DNA of 36,951 nt. Source: Arthrobacter sp. ISL-30. GTDB taxonomy: Bacteria; Actinomycetota; Actinomycetes; Actinomycetales; Micrococcaceae. Within the stretch, counting starts at the first letter, position 1, and every line of letters starts with the position of its first letter. A program made the translations under genes and the position numbers. The stretch is taken from contig NZ_JAGGPK010000049.1 in assembly GCF_018613855.1 (NCBI RefSeq), positions 1 through 36,951 of the forward strand, given 5' to 3'. Under the pieces are notes generated by a model. The model did no database searches. It saw only the letters and a program-made list of their open reading frames with translations, and had not been told where the DNA came from. Shown here piece after piece: positions 6,757 to 14,516 of this stretch.

Positions 6757-7580
6757 GAGGCGATCTCCAGTTCCATGGCGGATGACACAGGGTCGGCATG
6801 GTGCCGGCCGATTGGGATGATGAGCGGCGCACCGGACACCGGGTCCGGGACAACGCGGGAGTCGAGGCCGAACACATCAAACACCATCTGCTCGGTGACA
6901 ACATCGCTCGCGTGGCCCTCGGCGACAATGGCGCCGGCCTTCATGGCGATGACGTGGTCGGCGTAGCGTGCGGCAAGGTTGAGGTCGTGGAGCACGATCG
7001 CCACGGTGGTTCCGCGTCTGCGGTTCAGGTCGGTTACCAGATCCAGCACTTCCACCTGGTGCGCCAGGTCAAGGTACGTCGTGGGCTCGTCAAGGAGCAG
7101 GACCTCGGTTTCCTGCGCGAGTGCCATGGCGATCCAGACCCTCTGGCGTTGCCCGCCCGACAGTTCATCAACGTTCCTCTCTGCGAGTTCCAGGGTGGCC
7201 GTGGCTTCAAGCGCGCGCTGCACGGCGAGCTCGTCGTCGCTGCTCCAGCTACGGAAGAAGCCCTGGTGCGGATACCGGCCGCGACCTACGAGGTCGCGAA
7301 CGGTAATTCCGTCAGGTGCCGACGGATGCTGCGGCAGCAGGCCGAGGGTTCGTGCCAGCTCACGCGCGGGACGGGAGTGGATGTTCTTGCCGTCCAGGGT
7401 GACGGCTCCCCCGGCCGGCTTCAGCAGTCGGGACAGGCCCCGCAGCAGAGTGGACTTTCCGCAGGCGTTCGCGCCCACGATCATGGTGACCTTGCCCTCG
7501 GGAATTTCCGTGGATAAGTCCTCCACTACGCGCCGTTGTTCGTATTGAAGCGTCAGGTCCTTGGCGTTCAGCACTGCCAT
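6753..7580 (-). CDS. Iron-siderophore ABC transporter ATP-binding protein (FecE-like)
   Basis: A 275-residue ABC ATPase energising ferric-siderophore import. Walker A is GANACGKST (residues 36-44), the Q-loop lies near LLPQHP (81-86), the signature is LSGGQRQR (140-147), Walker B is LLLDEPTTYLD (161-171) and the switch His is in IVLHDLNLA. The DEPTTYLD string is typical of the FecE/FepC subfamily. It starts 1 base after the stop of the upstream permease and overlaps the SIP gene by 4 bases, so translation is coupled. Being in the same operon as the binding protein with an iron box, it is expected to be induced by iron starvation. Confidence 0.95.
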   Translation of the reverse strand: MAVLNAKDLTLQYEQRRVVEDLSTEIPEGKVTMIVGANACGKSTLLRGLSRLLKPAGGAVTLDGKNIHSRPARELARTLGLLPQHPSAPDGITVRDLVGRGRYPHQGFFRSWSSDDELAVQRALEATATLELAERNVDELSGGQRQRVWIAMALAQETEVLLLDEPTTYLDLAHQVEVLDLVTDLNRRRGTTVAIVLHDLNLAARYADHVIAMKAGAIVAEGHASDVVTEQMVFDVFGLDSRVVPDPVSGAPLIIPIGRHHADPVSSAMELEIAS

Positions 7581-7581
7581 C

Positions 7582-8724
7582 TCAGGCTTCCTTTCGGTTG
7601 GACGTGACCAGCAGCCACAGCAGGAACGGCGCGCCCAGTGCGCCGGTGACGACGCCGACCGGCAGCACCGTGCCGTCCAGCAGTTCGGGGGCGATGTTTG
7701 AGGCGAAGTAGTCGGCAGCCAGGACGATCAGCGCCCCGGTGAAGGCCGACGCCGGCAGGCTGGCTGCGCGCACAACGCGTCGCGCGATGGGCCCGGCCAG
7801 GAAAGCGACGAAGGACACGGGGCCGGCTGCCGCCGTCGCCACCGCCGCGAGCGCGACGGCGACCAGCACCACGGTGAGCCGTACGGCACCGACGCGGATG
7901 CCGAGGCCGGCAGCGGCGTCGTCGCCCAGTTCCAGGATGCGCAGCGGCCCGGCCAGCCAGGCAGCCAGAGGCACGAGGAGCGCCAATGCCAGGAGCAGGA
8001 TCCCGGCCCGTTCCCATGTTGCAGAGTTGAGGGAGCCGTTGAGCCAGACGAGGGCGTCGGCGGCGGTGCGGATGTCGGCTCGCGTCAGAAGGAAGTTGAC
8101 CACAGCGTGCAGGGCTGCAGCGATGCCGACGCCGGCCAGGATGAGCCGGCTGCCGGCGGCGCTGTCGTTGCCCGCGCGGGAACCGAGCGAACCGCCGCGG
8201 GAGATGGCATAGATCAGTGCCGCTACGGCCAGGGCCCCGGTGAGGGCGGCGCCGGAAACAGCTGCACCCGTCGCGCCGAACACGACAATGGCGATGACGG
8301 CTGCGGCGCTGGCACCGTAGCTGATACCGATGACGTCGGGGCTGGCCAGGGGGTTGCGGAGCATGGTCTGGAACAGTGCGCCCGAGAGCCCGAAGGCGAC
8401 GCCGATGAGGGTCCCAATCACGGCCCTCGGGAGCTTGTTTTCCATGACGATGAAGCTGGCGCCGGGGATCTTTTCGCCGCCGGTCAAGTGCGCCGTGACG
8501 ATGGCGAAGAAATCCGGAATGGTTACCGTGTAGCTGCCGAGGAGGACGTACACGGCGAAAAGGACGAGGGCGGCCGCGGCAAGGAGGGCGGGGCGCGGAT
8601 TGGCGGTGCGCGCGTTGGCGATGCGCGGGCCGGCGGGGCGCGGGCTGATGGTGCCCGGGTTGGGGGTGCGCGGGTTGGCTCCGCGTTTGGACTGGGCAGG
8701 TGTTGCGGCTGTTTCGGTCTTCAC
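7582..8724 (-). CDS. Iron-siderophore ABC transporter permease (FecCD family), second subunit
   Basis: A 380-residue permease of the FecCD/BtuC family with about nine or ten membrane helices. Family marks are PRAVIGTLIGVAFGLSGALFQ, RNPLASPDVIGISYGASA and, near the end, GPVSFVAFLAGPIARR. It pairs with the other permease to form the channel. I chose GTG 8724 because it overlaps the stop of the upstream permease as GTGA; the open frame extends upstream to 8985 but that part overlaps the other permease. The first 45 residues are an unusual cytoplasmic tail rich in Pro, Arg, Ala and Asn (ANPRTPNPG...ANARTANPRPA) encoded by degenerate GC-rich repeats at about 8585-8690. Confidence 0.93.
   Translation of the reverse strand: MKTETAATPAQSKRGANPRTPNPGTISPRPAGPRIANARTANPRPALLAAAALVLFAVYVLLGSYTVTIPDFFAIVTAHLTGGEKIPGASFIVMENKLPRAVIGTLIGVAFGLSGALFQTMLRNPLASPDVIGISYGASAAAVIAIVVFGATGAAVSGAALTGALAVAALIYAISRGGSLGSRAGNDSAAGSRLILAGVGIAAALHAVVNFLLTRADIRTAADALVWLNGSLNSATWERAGILLLALALLVPLAAWLAGPLRILELGDDAAAGLGIRVGAVRLTVVLVAVALAAVATAAAGPVSFVAFLAGPIARRVVRAASLPASAFTGALIVLAADYFASNIAPELLDGTVLPVGVVTGALGAPFLLWLLVTSNRKEA
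8585..8690. repeat. Degenerate GC-rich tandem repeats inside permease 5' end
   Basis: Several imperfect copies of a GTGCGCGGGTTGG-like unit occur one after another. On the minus strand they encode the Ala-Asn-Pro-Arg-rich N-terminal tail of the second FecCD permease. Copy number variation would alter only this tail. Confidence 0.5.
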
Positions 8725-9824
8725 AGTCCGGCTCCCTTCCCGCGACGGACCAGCCAGACGAACACCGGAGCGCCCACAAGCGCCGTCATGATGCCCGCGG
8801 GGACCTCGCCTGGGAGCATCGCGACCCGGCCGATCACGTCGGCGGTGATGAGCAGGACCGGGGCCAGGACCAGGGAAAATGGCAGGATCCAGCGGTAGTC
8901 GGGCCCGGTGAAGAAGCGGACGGCGTGCGGGATCACGAGGCCGATGAAGGCGATGGGGCCGGCGAGTGCCGTAGCGGAACCGCACAGGAGCACAATCCCG
9001 ACGGCGGTGAGCGCGCGGACGAGGGTGACGTTCTGCCCCAACCCACGTGCGACGTCGTCACCCAGGGCGAGGCTGTTCAGCACCCGTCCGGTGGCCAGCA
9101 CAATCAGGGCGCCGATCAGCAGGAACGGGAGTCCCGGAAGAACCACGGACCATTCGCGTCCGGCGATGCCGCCCACCTGCCAGAAGCGGAAGCGGTCCCA
9201 CGTGTCCTGGCTGGAGACGAGGACGGCATTCATCAGCGAGTAGAGTCCGGCGTTGAGCGCGGCCCCGGCGAGGGCCAGCTTGACCGGCGTCGCGCCGTCC
9301 CGGCCCATCGACGCGATGAGGTAGACGACGACGGCGGCTACCGCGGCCCCGATGAACGCGAACCAGATGTAGCCGGTGAGGGACGAGATCCCGAAGACGT
9401 AGATACCGGTGACCACGGCCAGTGCCGCTCCGGCGTTGACGCCCATGATGCCCGGGTCCGCCAGGGGGTTCCGCGCCACGCCCTGCATCGCGGCGCCGGC
9501 AAGGCCCAAGGCCCCTCCGGCCACGAGGCCCAGCACGGTCCGGGGAATGCGGGCGAGGACCACGGCGTGGTTGCCGTCGTTGGGGTTGAAATTGGTGAGG
9601 GCCTGCCAGATGGTTTCCAACGGCAGGCCGCGGGCGCCCACCGCGAGGGAGGCGCCGCTGGCGAGGATAAGGACGACGACGGCGGCCACGAAGGCCAGGC
9701 CCTGTCGGGAACCAGCCCGTCGGGAACCAGCCCCGCGAGGAGCGAGATCTCGTCCCTTTGACGGCGCCAAAGCGCCGAGATCTCGCACCTCAGTGGCGGG
9801 CGCCGCCGTCGTCCTTGTCCCCAT
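8721..9824 (-). CDS. Iron-siderophore ABC transporter permease (FecCD family), first subunit
   Basis: A 367-residue FecCD permease with about ten membrane helices. Typical blocks are RIPRTVLGLVAGGALGLAGA, MQGVARNPLADPGIMGVNAG, and GPIAFIGLVIPHAVR with the coupling-helix region near the end. It starts 17 bases before the binding-protein stop end of the operon (the binding protein ends at 9842) and overlaps the second permease by 4 bases. The N-terminal 40 residues, before the first helix, are basic and low-complexity and are encoded by a palindrome and a 15-bp tandem duplication (see the repeat entries). The ATG at 9824 could be replaced by a later start without harming the helices. Confidence 0.93.
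   Translation of the reverse strand: MGTRTTAAPATEVRDLGALAPSKGRDLAPRGAGSRRAGSRQGLAFVAAVVVLILASGASLAVGARGLPLETIWQALTNFNPNDGNHAVVLARIPRTVLGLVAGGALGLAGAAMQGVARNPLADPGIMGVNAGAALAVVTGIYVFGISSLTGYIWFAFIGAAVAAVVVYLIASMGRDGATPVKLALAGAALNAGLYSLMNAVLVSSQDTWDRFRFWQVGGIAGREWSVVLPGLPFLLIGALIVLATGRVLNSLALGDDVARGLGQNVTLVRALTAVGIVLLCGSATALAGPIAFIGLVIPHAVRFFTGPDYRWILPFSLVLAPVLLITADVIGRVAMLPGEVPAGIMTALVGAPVFVWLVRRGKGAGL
9705..9734. repeat. 15-bp in-frame tandem duplication
   Basis: TCGGGAACCAGCCCG (9705-9719) is followed directly by TCGGGAACCAGCCCC (9720-9734). The unit is five codons, so the duplication keeps the frame and adds a repeated Gly-Ser-Arg-Arg-Ala pattern to the cytoplasmic tail of the first permease. 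Confidence 0.8.
9743..9785. repeat. REP-like palindrome inside permease 5' coding region
   Basis: Two copies of the self-complementary CGAGATCTCG (9743-9752 and 9776-9785) flank a nested stem CTTTG (9756-9760) with CAAAG (9768-9772). The 43-bp unit is a perfectly nested hairpin lying in frame inside the coding sequence for the N-terminal tail (RDLGALAPSKGRDLAPRG). It looks like a palindromic element captured by the gene. Confidence 0.7.
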
Positions 9825-9841
9825 TGCTGTTGAGACCGGCT

Positions 9842-10912
9842 CTACTTGACCGCGTCGGCGGCTTTACCAAGCTGCGGCAGGAACGTATCCAGCGACCACG
9901 GCAGGCTCAGCGGCGACGAAGCGGAGATTGCGAGCGTGAGCGTGTTGTCCGAGTCGGCAACCAGGGCCCCGCCCTTGATAGCCGGGATCTGGCCGAGCAG
10001 CGGGTCTGCCTTGATGGCATCTGCGGTTGAAGCGTCCGGAACCCAAGTCACGAAGATGTCTGACTCAAGCTCATTGGCCTTCTCTGCGGACCACGGGAAG
10101 AAGAATTCCTTCGAGCCCTTCGAGTTCTCCTCCACAACCGGAGCGAGCTTCATGCCGATTTCGGAGAGGAAGCGCGGACGGTTGTCGTTGGCGGTGTAGA
10201 CGTTGACGCCGTCACCCTTGGCGGGCTCGAGGTTGCCGTAGATGAAGCTTTTGCCTGCCAGCTGCGGGTACTGGGAGACCTTGTCCTTGATGGTGGCCTC
10301 GGTGTCATCAATGAGCTTCTTGGCCTCGGCTTCCTTGCCCAGTGCCTTGCCGATGATGGTGGTGCTGTCCTGCCAGGAGGTGCCGTAGGCGATCTCCGGG
10401 TGTGCGACGACGGGAGCGATTTCGCTGAGCTTCTTGTAGTCCGCTTCTTCGAGGCCAGAGTAGGCGGCAAGGATGACGTCGGGGCTGAGCTTGGCGATCT
10501 CGGTGAAGTTAACGCCGTCCGTCTCGGAGAACTGCACGGGGGCCTTGTCGGAACCGAAGCCGGCGCCGAGCTTCTCGAGGGCCGCGTCCTTCCAGGGCGT
10601 TGAGCCCTTGTCGTTGCCGCCCCACTCATTTTTCGGGACGCCGACCGGAACTACGCCAAGGGCGATCGCGACGTCGTCGTTGACCCACGAGATGGTTACA
10701 ACGCGCTTGGGCTGTTCCTTGATGGTGGTTTCACCAAAAGCGTGCTTGATGGTTACCGGGAACTGCGAACTGGCTGCCTGCTCAGATGCCGGAGCGCCGG
10801 AGGCGGCGGGCCCGGTGGAGCAGGCAGAAAGGGAAAGAGCGACGGCGGCCAGGGCGGCGGTCGCGGTGCCTGCGGACTTCAGCAGGGCGCGGCGTGGAAG
10901 AAGGGAAGCCAC
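9842..10912 (-). CDS. Iron-siderophore ABC transporter substrate-binding lipoprotein
   Basis: A 356-residue periplasmic-binding-type lipoprotein (FepB/FecB family, class III fold). The N terminus has two arginines (PRRALLKSAG), a hydrophobic stretch and the lipobox LSAC with Cys31, so it is exported and lipid-anchored on the outer face of the membrane, possibly through the Tat route. The family marks PKRVVTISWVNDDVAIALG and KLSPDVILAAYSG are present. It would capture the ferric siderophore and hand it to the two permeases encoded downstream. The GTG at 10912 follows AAGGAGTCCC, a good ribosome binding site. First gene of a five-gene operon under an iron box. Confidence 0.94.
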   Translation of the reverse strand: MASLLPRRALLKSAGTATAALAAVALSLSACSTGPAASGAPASEQAASSQFPVTIKHAFGETTIKEQPKRVVTISWVNDDVAIALGVVPVGVPKNEWGGNDKGSTPWKDAALEKLGAGFGSDKAPVQFSETDGVNFTEIAKLSPDVILAAYSGLEEADYKKLSEIAPVVAHPEIAYGTSWQDSTTIIGKALGKEAEAKKLIDDTEATIKDKVSQYPQLAGKSFIYGNLEPAKGDGVNVYTANDNRPRFLSEIGMKLAPVVEENSKGSKEFFFPWSAEKANELESDIFVTWVPDASTADAIKADPLLGQIPAIKGGALVADSDNTLTLAISASSPLSLPWSLDTFLPQLGKAADAVK

Positions 10913-10944
10913 GGGACTCCTTAGAGGATTGAAGCGAACCCGAG

Positions 10945-10963
10945 TAAGGCTAGCCTATCCTTT
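10945..10963. promoter_or_regulatory. Iron box (DtxR/IdeR-type operator)
   Basis: TAAGGCTAGCCTATCCTTT matches the DtxR/IdeR consensus TTAGGTTAGCCTAACCTAA at 14 of 19 positions including the central TAGCCTA. It lies 33 bases before the start of the binding-protein gene, in promoter position, so the siderophore operon is expected to be repressed when iron is plentiful. Confidence 0.85.
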
Positions 10964-11081
10964 GAGAAATTAAGAAACGTTTACGTCACGTATTTCCTCG
11001 AAGTGACGAGGCGCACGTCAACGGAGCTCTTCCCACAGACAAGTACCCGTCTTTGGTGGACAACCTGGAAATTGGTCTGGG

Positions 11082-11433
11082 CTACTCAAAGGCCATGCCC
11101 ATAGCCGCAGTTTTTCCCTTGATGTGGTGCAGGACCGCGGCGAGGGCGGGCCATGTGCTGTTGCCGCGGCGGGTGCGTGCGTAGGCGCGCACCCGGACAT
11201 CGGGCTGTGTGAGGGGAATAAGGACTATGCCTTTGGGAGGCTGGGTGTCTGCGGGTAGAAGACCTATTCCCATCCCGGCGACGATGAGGTCTTCGACGAG
11301 TTCGAGGCTGTCGGCCTGGTGCCTGACCTTGGGCTCAAAGTCCGCCATTGATGCGATCAGTCGAAGAACATCCTCGTCCGCCCGGTTCCGTGAGTTGCCG
11401 ATACAGTCATAGTCGCGAAACTTTGCGAAGACT
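11082..11433 (-). pseudogene. LysR-family regulator remnant (C-terminal part only)
   Basis: About 115 codons encode the last part of a LysR effector-binding domain: IGNSRNRADEDVLRLIASMA, then QADSLELVEDLIVAGMGIGL, LPADTQPPKG and VRVRAYARTRRG. The DNA-binding domain and the first half of the sensor domain are missing. The readable homology stops close to the long palindrome at 11446-11515, so the gene was probably cut by a deletion or insertion there. No in-frame start codon with a ribosome binding site is evident. It is presumably non-functional. Confidence 0.78.
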
Positions 11434-11445
11434 CGTGGCCAGCGG

Positions 11446-11515
11446 CACCCAACTGGCCCGCAGTTAACGTCGTTTTGGGCGCTCATAACGACGTTAACTG
11501 CGAGCCAGTTGGGTG
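11446..11515. repeat. Long palindrome (REP-like), 29-bp arms
   Basis: Arms 11446-11474 and 11487-11515 match as inverted repeats at 28 of 29 positions; the core of each is CAGTTAACGTCGTT or its complement, and the loop is TTGGGCGCTCAT. It starts 8 bases after the stop of the acyl-CoA ligase gene on the minus strand and could terminate the catabolic operon. It also marks the break point of the LysR remnant. Confidence 0.85.
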
Positions 11516-11523
11516 GGGGATCC

Positions 11524-13098
11524 TCAGTGCGCGAACTGCTTCCTAAGCTCCACCTTGCGGATCTTTCCGCTGGCAGTGCGGGGCATTTCATCCACGAACA
11601 CCATGGACTTGGGAATTTTGTACCGTGCCAGGCGTCCCTCGAGGTGTGCCCTCAACTGCTCCTCAGTGAGGCTCGCGCCCTCCCTCAAGGTCACGATGGC
11701 CCGGGGCACTTCTCCCCATTTGTCGTCGTCAATGCCGATCACCGCCACGCTGGCTACGGCCTCAAGCTCCGCAATGGCGGCCTCAACCTCCGCCGGATAG
11801 ATGTTCTCACCGCCAGAAATGATCATGTCCTTGAGACGGTCGGACACGAACAGGAAGCCCTCGTCATCCCGATAGCCCATGTCCCCTGAGCGGAACCAGT
11901 GGGAGTCGGCGTAGCTCTCTATCGTTGCGTCGGGCCGGTTCCAGTACTCCTTGATAACGTTCGGTCCGGAGATCTGGATCTCGCCGATCTCCCCCGCAAA
12001 GGAGGAACCGCCCAGGGGGTCGGCAATACGAACGTCGGTGAAGAACTCGGGAAGGCCTGCCGATCCCGCCTTGTCCCTGGATCTCTCCACGGGAAGCATG
12101 GTTGCCCCGGGCGCGGTCTCGGTCATGCCATAGCAGCTGGTGAAGCCGATGCCCCGTTCCTCATAAGCGTCCAGGACCCGGCGGGGCACTGCCGAACCGC
12201 CGCACGTGAGCTTGTCCAGCGAACTGAGGTCCGCCGTCGCCCAATCCGGATGTTCGCACAGCATCTGGAACGTGGTGGGCACTCCATTCAGGCTGGTCAC
12301 CCGGTGCCGGCCAATGATTTCCAGCACGCGGCCGGGATCGAACCTGGCTTCGAGTACAACCGTGGCGCCCTTCAGCAGCATGGGGAGCAGTCCCATGTCC
12401 AGCGAGGCGACATGGAACAACGGTGAGATCATGAGCGCGACGTCATTCCGGTTCAGGTCCATGTCCACAATGACGTTGATGCAGTTCCACGTGATGTTCC
12501 CGTGCGTCAGCAGGGCACCCTTGGGCTTTCCCGTGGTGCCCGAGGTGTAAAGGATCATGGCGCCGTCGTCGAGGCTGACCGCGACGTCGATCGCGTCACC
12601 TGGCGCGCCCTGCAGCACCTCCTCATACGCTTCGATGCCTTCAGTTTCCACGCGAGAAGGTTCCACGGACGGGGCAGGGGACGCGCCGCCGTCGGCGTTT
12701 GCAAACGGCACAACCAAGCGGTGCTGGACGTCGGTGTCCACCACGGACGCTGCGGCAAGACCGTCCAGGCCCTCGGCATTCACCAGCAGCCGCGATCCCG
12801 AGTCCTGGAGCTGGAACTGCAGCTCGGGGGCGGCAAGACGCGTGTTGAGCGGCACGAAAATCGCACCGAGCAGGCCGCATGCGAAGAACGTCTCCACGAA
12901 GGAGGGGTCGTTCTCGCCGAGGTAGGCCACACGATCGCCTTTGGCTACGCCCCGTTCACGGAAGGCATTGGCAAGACGGTCGGCACGGTCGGAGAGTTCG
13001 GCGTAGCTCAGCGTTCGTTGCCCGGCAACGACGGCGGTCTTCGGCCCCGACTTCGGACGACGGCGGCGCAGCCAGGAACCAACTCCATTGTTGTCCAT
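11524..13098 (-). CDS. Acyl-CoA synthetase (AMP-forming ligase)
   Basis: A 524-residue ANL-superfamily ligase that activates a carboxylic acid with ATP and CoA to its CoA thioester. The P-loop is TSGTTGKPKG (residues 185-194); further motifs are YGMTE, FRSGDMG, DRLKDMIISGGENIYPAEVE and the C-terminal PRTASGKIRK with catalytic Lys512. The overall form resembles fatty-acid or aryl CoA ligases; the acid cannot be named from sequence. It follows the transporter by 9 bases with a strong AGGAGG ribosome binding site and is the last gene of the catabolic operon, so it probably catalyses entry of the imported acid into the pathway. Confidence 0.93.
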   Translation of the reverse strand: MDNNGVGSWLRRRRPKSGPKTAVVAGQRTLSYAELSDRADRLANAFRERGVAKGDRVAYLGENDPSFVETFFACGLLGAIFVPLNTRLAAPELQFQLQDSGSRLLVNAEGLDGLAAASVVDTDVQHRLVVPFANADGGASPAPSVEPSRVETEGIEAYEEVLQGAPGDAIDVAVSLDDGAMILYTSGTTGKPKGALLTHGNITWNCINVIVDMDLNRNDVALMISPLFHVASLDMGLLPMLLKGATVVLEARFDPGRVLEIIGRHRVTSLNGVPTTFQMLCEHPDWATADLSSLDKLTCGGSAVPRRVLDAYEERGIGFTSCYGMTETAPGATMLPVERSRDKAGSAGLPEFFTDVRIADPLGGSSFAGEIGEIQISGPNVIKEYWNRPDATIESYADSHWFRSGDMGYRDDEGFLFVSDRLKDMIISGGENIYPAEVEAAIAELEAVASVAVIGIDDDKWGEVPRAIVTLREGASLTEEQLRAHLEGRLARYKIPKSMVFVDEMPRTASGKIRKVELRKQFAH

Positions 13099-13107
13099 CT
13101 GATCCTC

Positions 13108-14433
13108 CTAGCGGACCGTTGTGAGGTCGTTGTTCTTAGATTCCCGCGTCAGCAGGATGAAAACAATCGAAACGAGGGCCATCACGGAGAGGAACGTGAT
13201 GACGGGAGCGATGTTCTGCCCGGAATCCTTGTAGAGTCCCGCGATGATCCCCGGAGTGAAGCCGGCCCCGATCAACGTGGCGAGCTGATAGCCCATTGCG
13301 GCCCCCGTGTAGCGTGCCGTGGTGCCGAACTGCTCCGACACAAACGCTGCGAGGGGACCGTACAGGCAGGAATGCAGCACGAGTGCCATCGTGAAGGCCA
13401 GGAACACGAGCGCTACATTCCCCGAGCCCAGCAGCGCGAACATGGGGAACAGGTAAACAATGAAGAGCGCCAGCCCGGCCACCATGATCGGGCGTCGGCC
13501 GAAGCGGTCCGAGAGGCGTCCGCCCAGCAGGACGAAGAGGATGGAGATAGCGGACGCCCCGGCGAAGGCGTAAAGCACGCCCTGCTGCGGTGCCCCCTTG
13601 GATACCGCGTAAGTGACTGAGAACGTGGGCAGGACGACCTGCAGGCCGAAGCCCGCCGCGCCGGCAAACATGATCATAATGAGGGCCTTGGGGCGGCGCA
13701 GCACTTCCAGCAGCGGAATCTTGCGCTTGATGCCCTCTGCGCTTTCTTTGGCGACCGCCTCGGCAAAGATCGGGCTCTCGGAGACGCGCAACCGGACGAA
13801 CATGCCCACAATCAGGAGGACGAAGGACAGCAGGAACGGAACCCTCCAGCCCCAGGCTAGGAAGGCCTCCTGGGGAAGGGCAGAGAAGACGCCCATCACC
13901 ACGGTGCCGAGGACTGCGCCTGTAGGAGCGCCGGCGTTGACGAAGGAAGCGGCGAAGCCGCGCCTCTTCGGGTCGGAGTGCTCCAGGGCCATGAGCGCGG
14001 CTCCGCCCCATTCACCGCCGACGGCGATTCCCTGGCACACACGCAGCACTACCAGCAGCACGGCTCCCCACGGGCCGATCACGCTGGAGCCGGGGATCAG
14101 GCCGATCAGTGTTGAAGCAACGCCCATCATGGCCATGGAAATGATGAGCATGCCCTTGCGGCCAATCCGGTCGCCGAAGTGGCCGAAAATGATGCCTCCC
14201 AAGGGCCGTGCAATGTAACCGGCGGCAAAAGTGGCGTATGCCGCTACGACGCCGACCCACTCGTCCGTACCGGCGAAGAAGACCTTGGGAAAGGCCACGG
14301 CCGCGGCCGTTGCATACAGCAGGAAGTCGTAGAACTCGATGGTGCTGCCCAGATAGCTGGACATGATGACCGTCCGCGCTTCCTTGCGCTTTGCGGCCTG
14401 GCTCGCCGGTGCGAGCGTGGTGTGTCCTGACAT
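13108..14433 (-). CDS. MFS transporter, metabolite:H+ symporter (MHS) family
   Basis: A 441-residue major facilitator with about twelve helices. Typical MHS features are SSYLGSTIEFYDFLLYATAA near the N terminus, FGHFGDRIGRKGMLI as loop 2-3 motif (residues about 84-98), GIAVGGEWGGAALMALEH in helix 5, and LGGRLSDRFGRRP in loop 8-9. Family members such as ShiA, KgtP and the benzoate-type carriers import organic acids with protons. Because it is between the MaoC hydratase and the acyl-CoA ligase genes, its cargo is probably the acid that the operon degrades. Confidence 0.92.
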   Translation of the reverse strand: MSGHTTLAPASQAAKRKEARTVIMSSYLGSTIEFYDFLLYATAAAVAFPKVFFAGTDEWVGVVAAYATFAAGYIARPLGGIIFGHFGDRIGRKGMLIISMAMMGVASTLIGLIPGSSVIGPWGAVLLVVLRVCQGIAVGGEWGGAALMALEHSDPKRRGFAASFVNAGAPTGAVLGTVVMGVFSALPQEAFLAWGWRVPFLLSFVLLIVGMFVRLRVSESPIFAEAVAKESAEGIKRKIPLLEVLRRPKALIMIMFAGAAGFGLQVVLPTFSVTYAVSKGAPQQGVLYAFAGASAISILFVLLGGRLSDRFGRRPIMVAGLALFIVYLFPMFALLGSGNVALVFLAFTMALVLHSCLYGPLAAFVSEQFGTTARYTGAAMGYQLATLIGAGFTPGIIAGLYKDSGQNIAPVITFLSVMALVSIVFILLTRESKNNDLTTVR

Positions 14434-14466
14434 GGCTGTTCCTTGGAAAGGGGAGGGATATTGGGG

Positions 14467-14516
14467 TTGTGAAGCGGGGGCTTACTTGTGAAGCGGTGCT
14501 TACTTGTAGAAGCGGG
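14467..14516. repeat. Tandem repeat over the maoC stop codon
   Basis: Three near-copies of an 18-19-bp unit: TTGTGAAGCGGGGGCTTAC (14467-14485), TTGTGAAGCGGTGCTTAC (14486-14503) and a partial TTGTAGAAGCGGG (14504-14516). They cover the last codons and stop of maoC and the spacer to the transporter gene, so the gene end was duplicated downstream. A similar GTTTCACAA stretch is present in the spacer 14956-14992. Confidence 0.75.

Noticed and set aside
8725..8985. N-terminal extension of the second permease frame
   Set aside because: It overlaps the first permease and has no family similarity; the GTG at 8724 overlaps the previous stop as in the rest of the operon.
10996..11011. Hairpin CCTCG-CGAGG as terminator of the LysR remnant
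   Set aside because: A 5-bp stem without a T-run is too weak to call.
12502..13620. Plus-strand frame across the ligase and transporter genes
   Set aside because: It spans two well-supported minus-strand genes and has the Arg/His/Gln-rich composition of a shadow frame.
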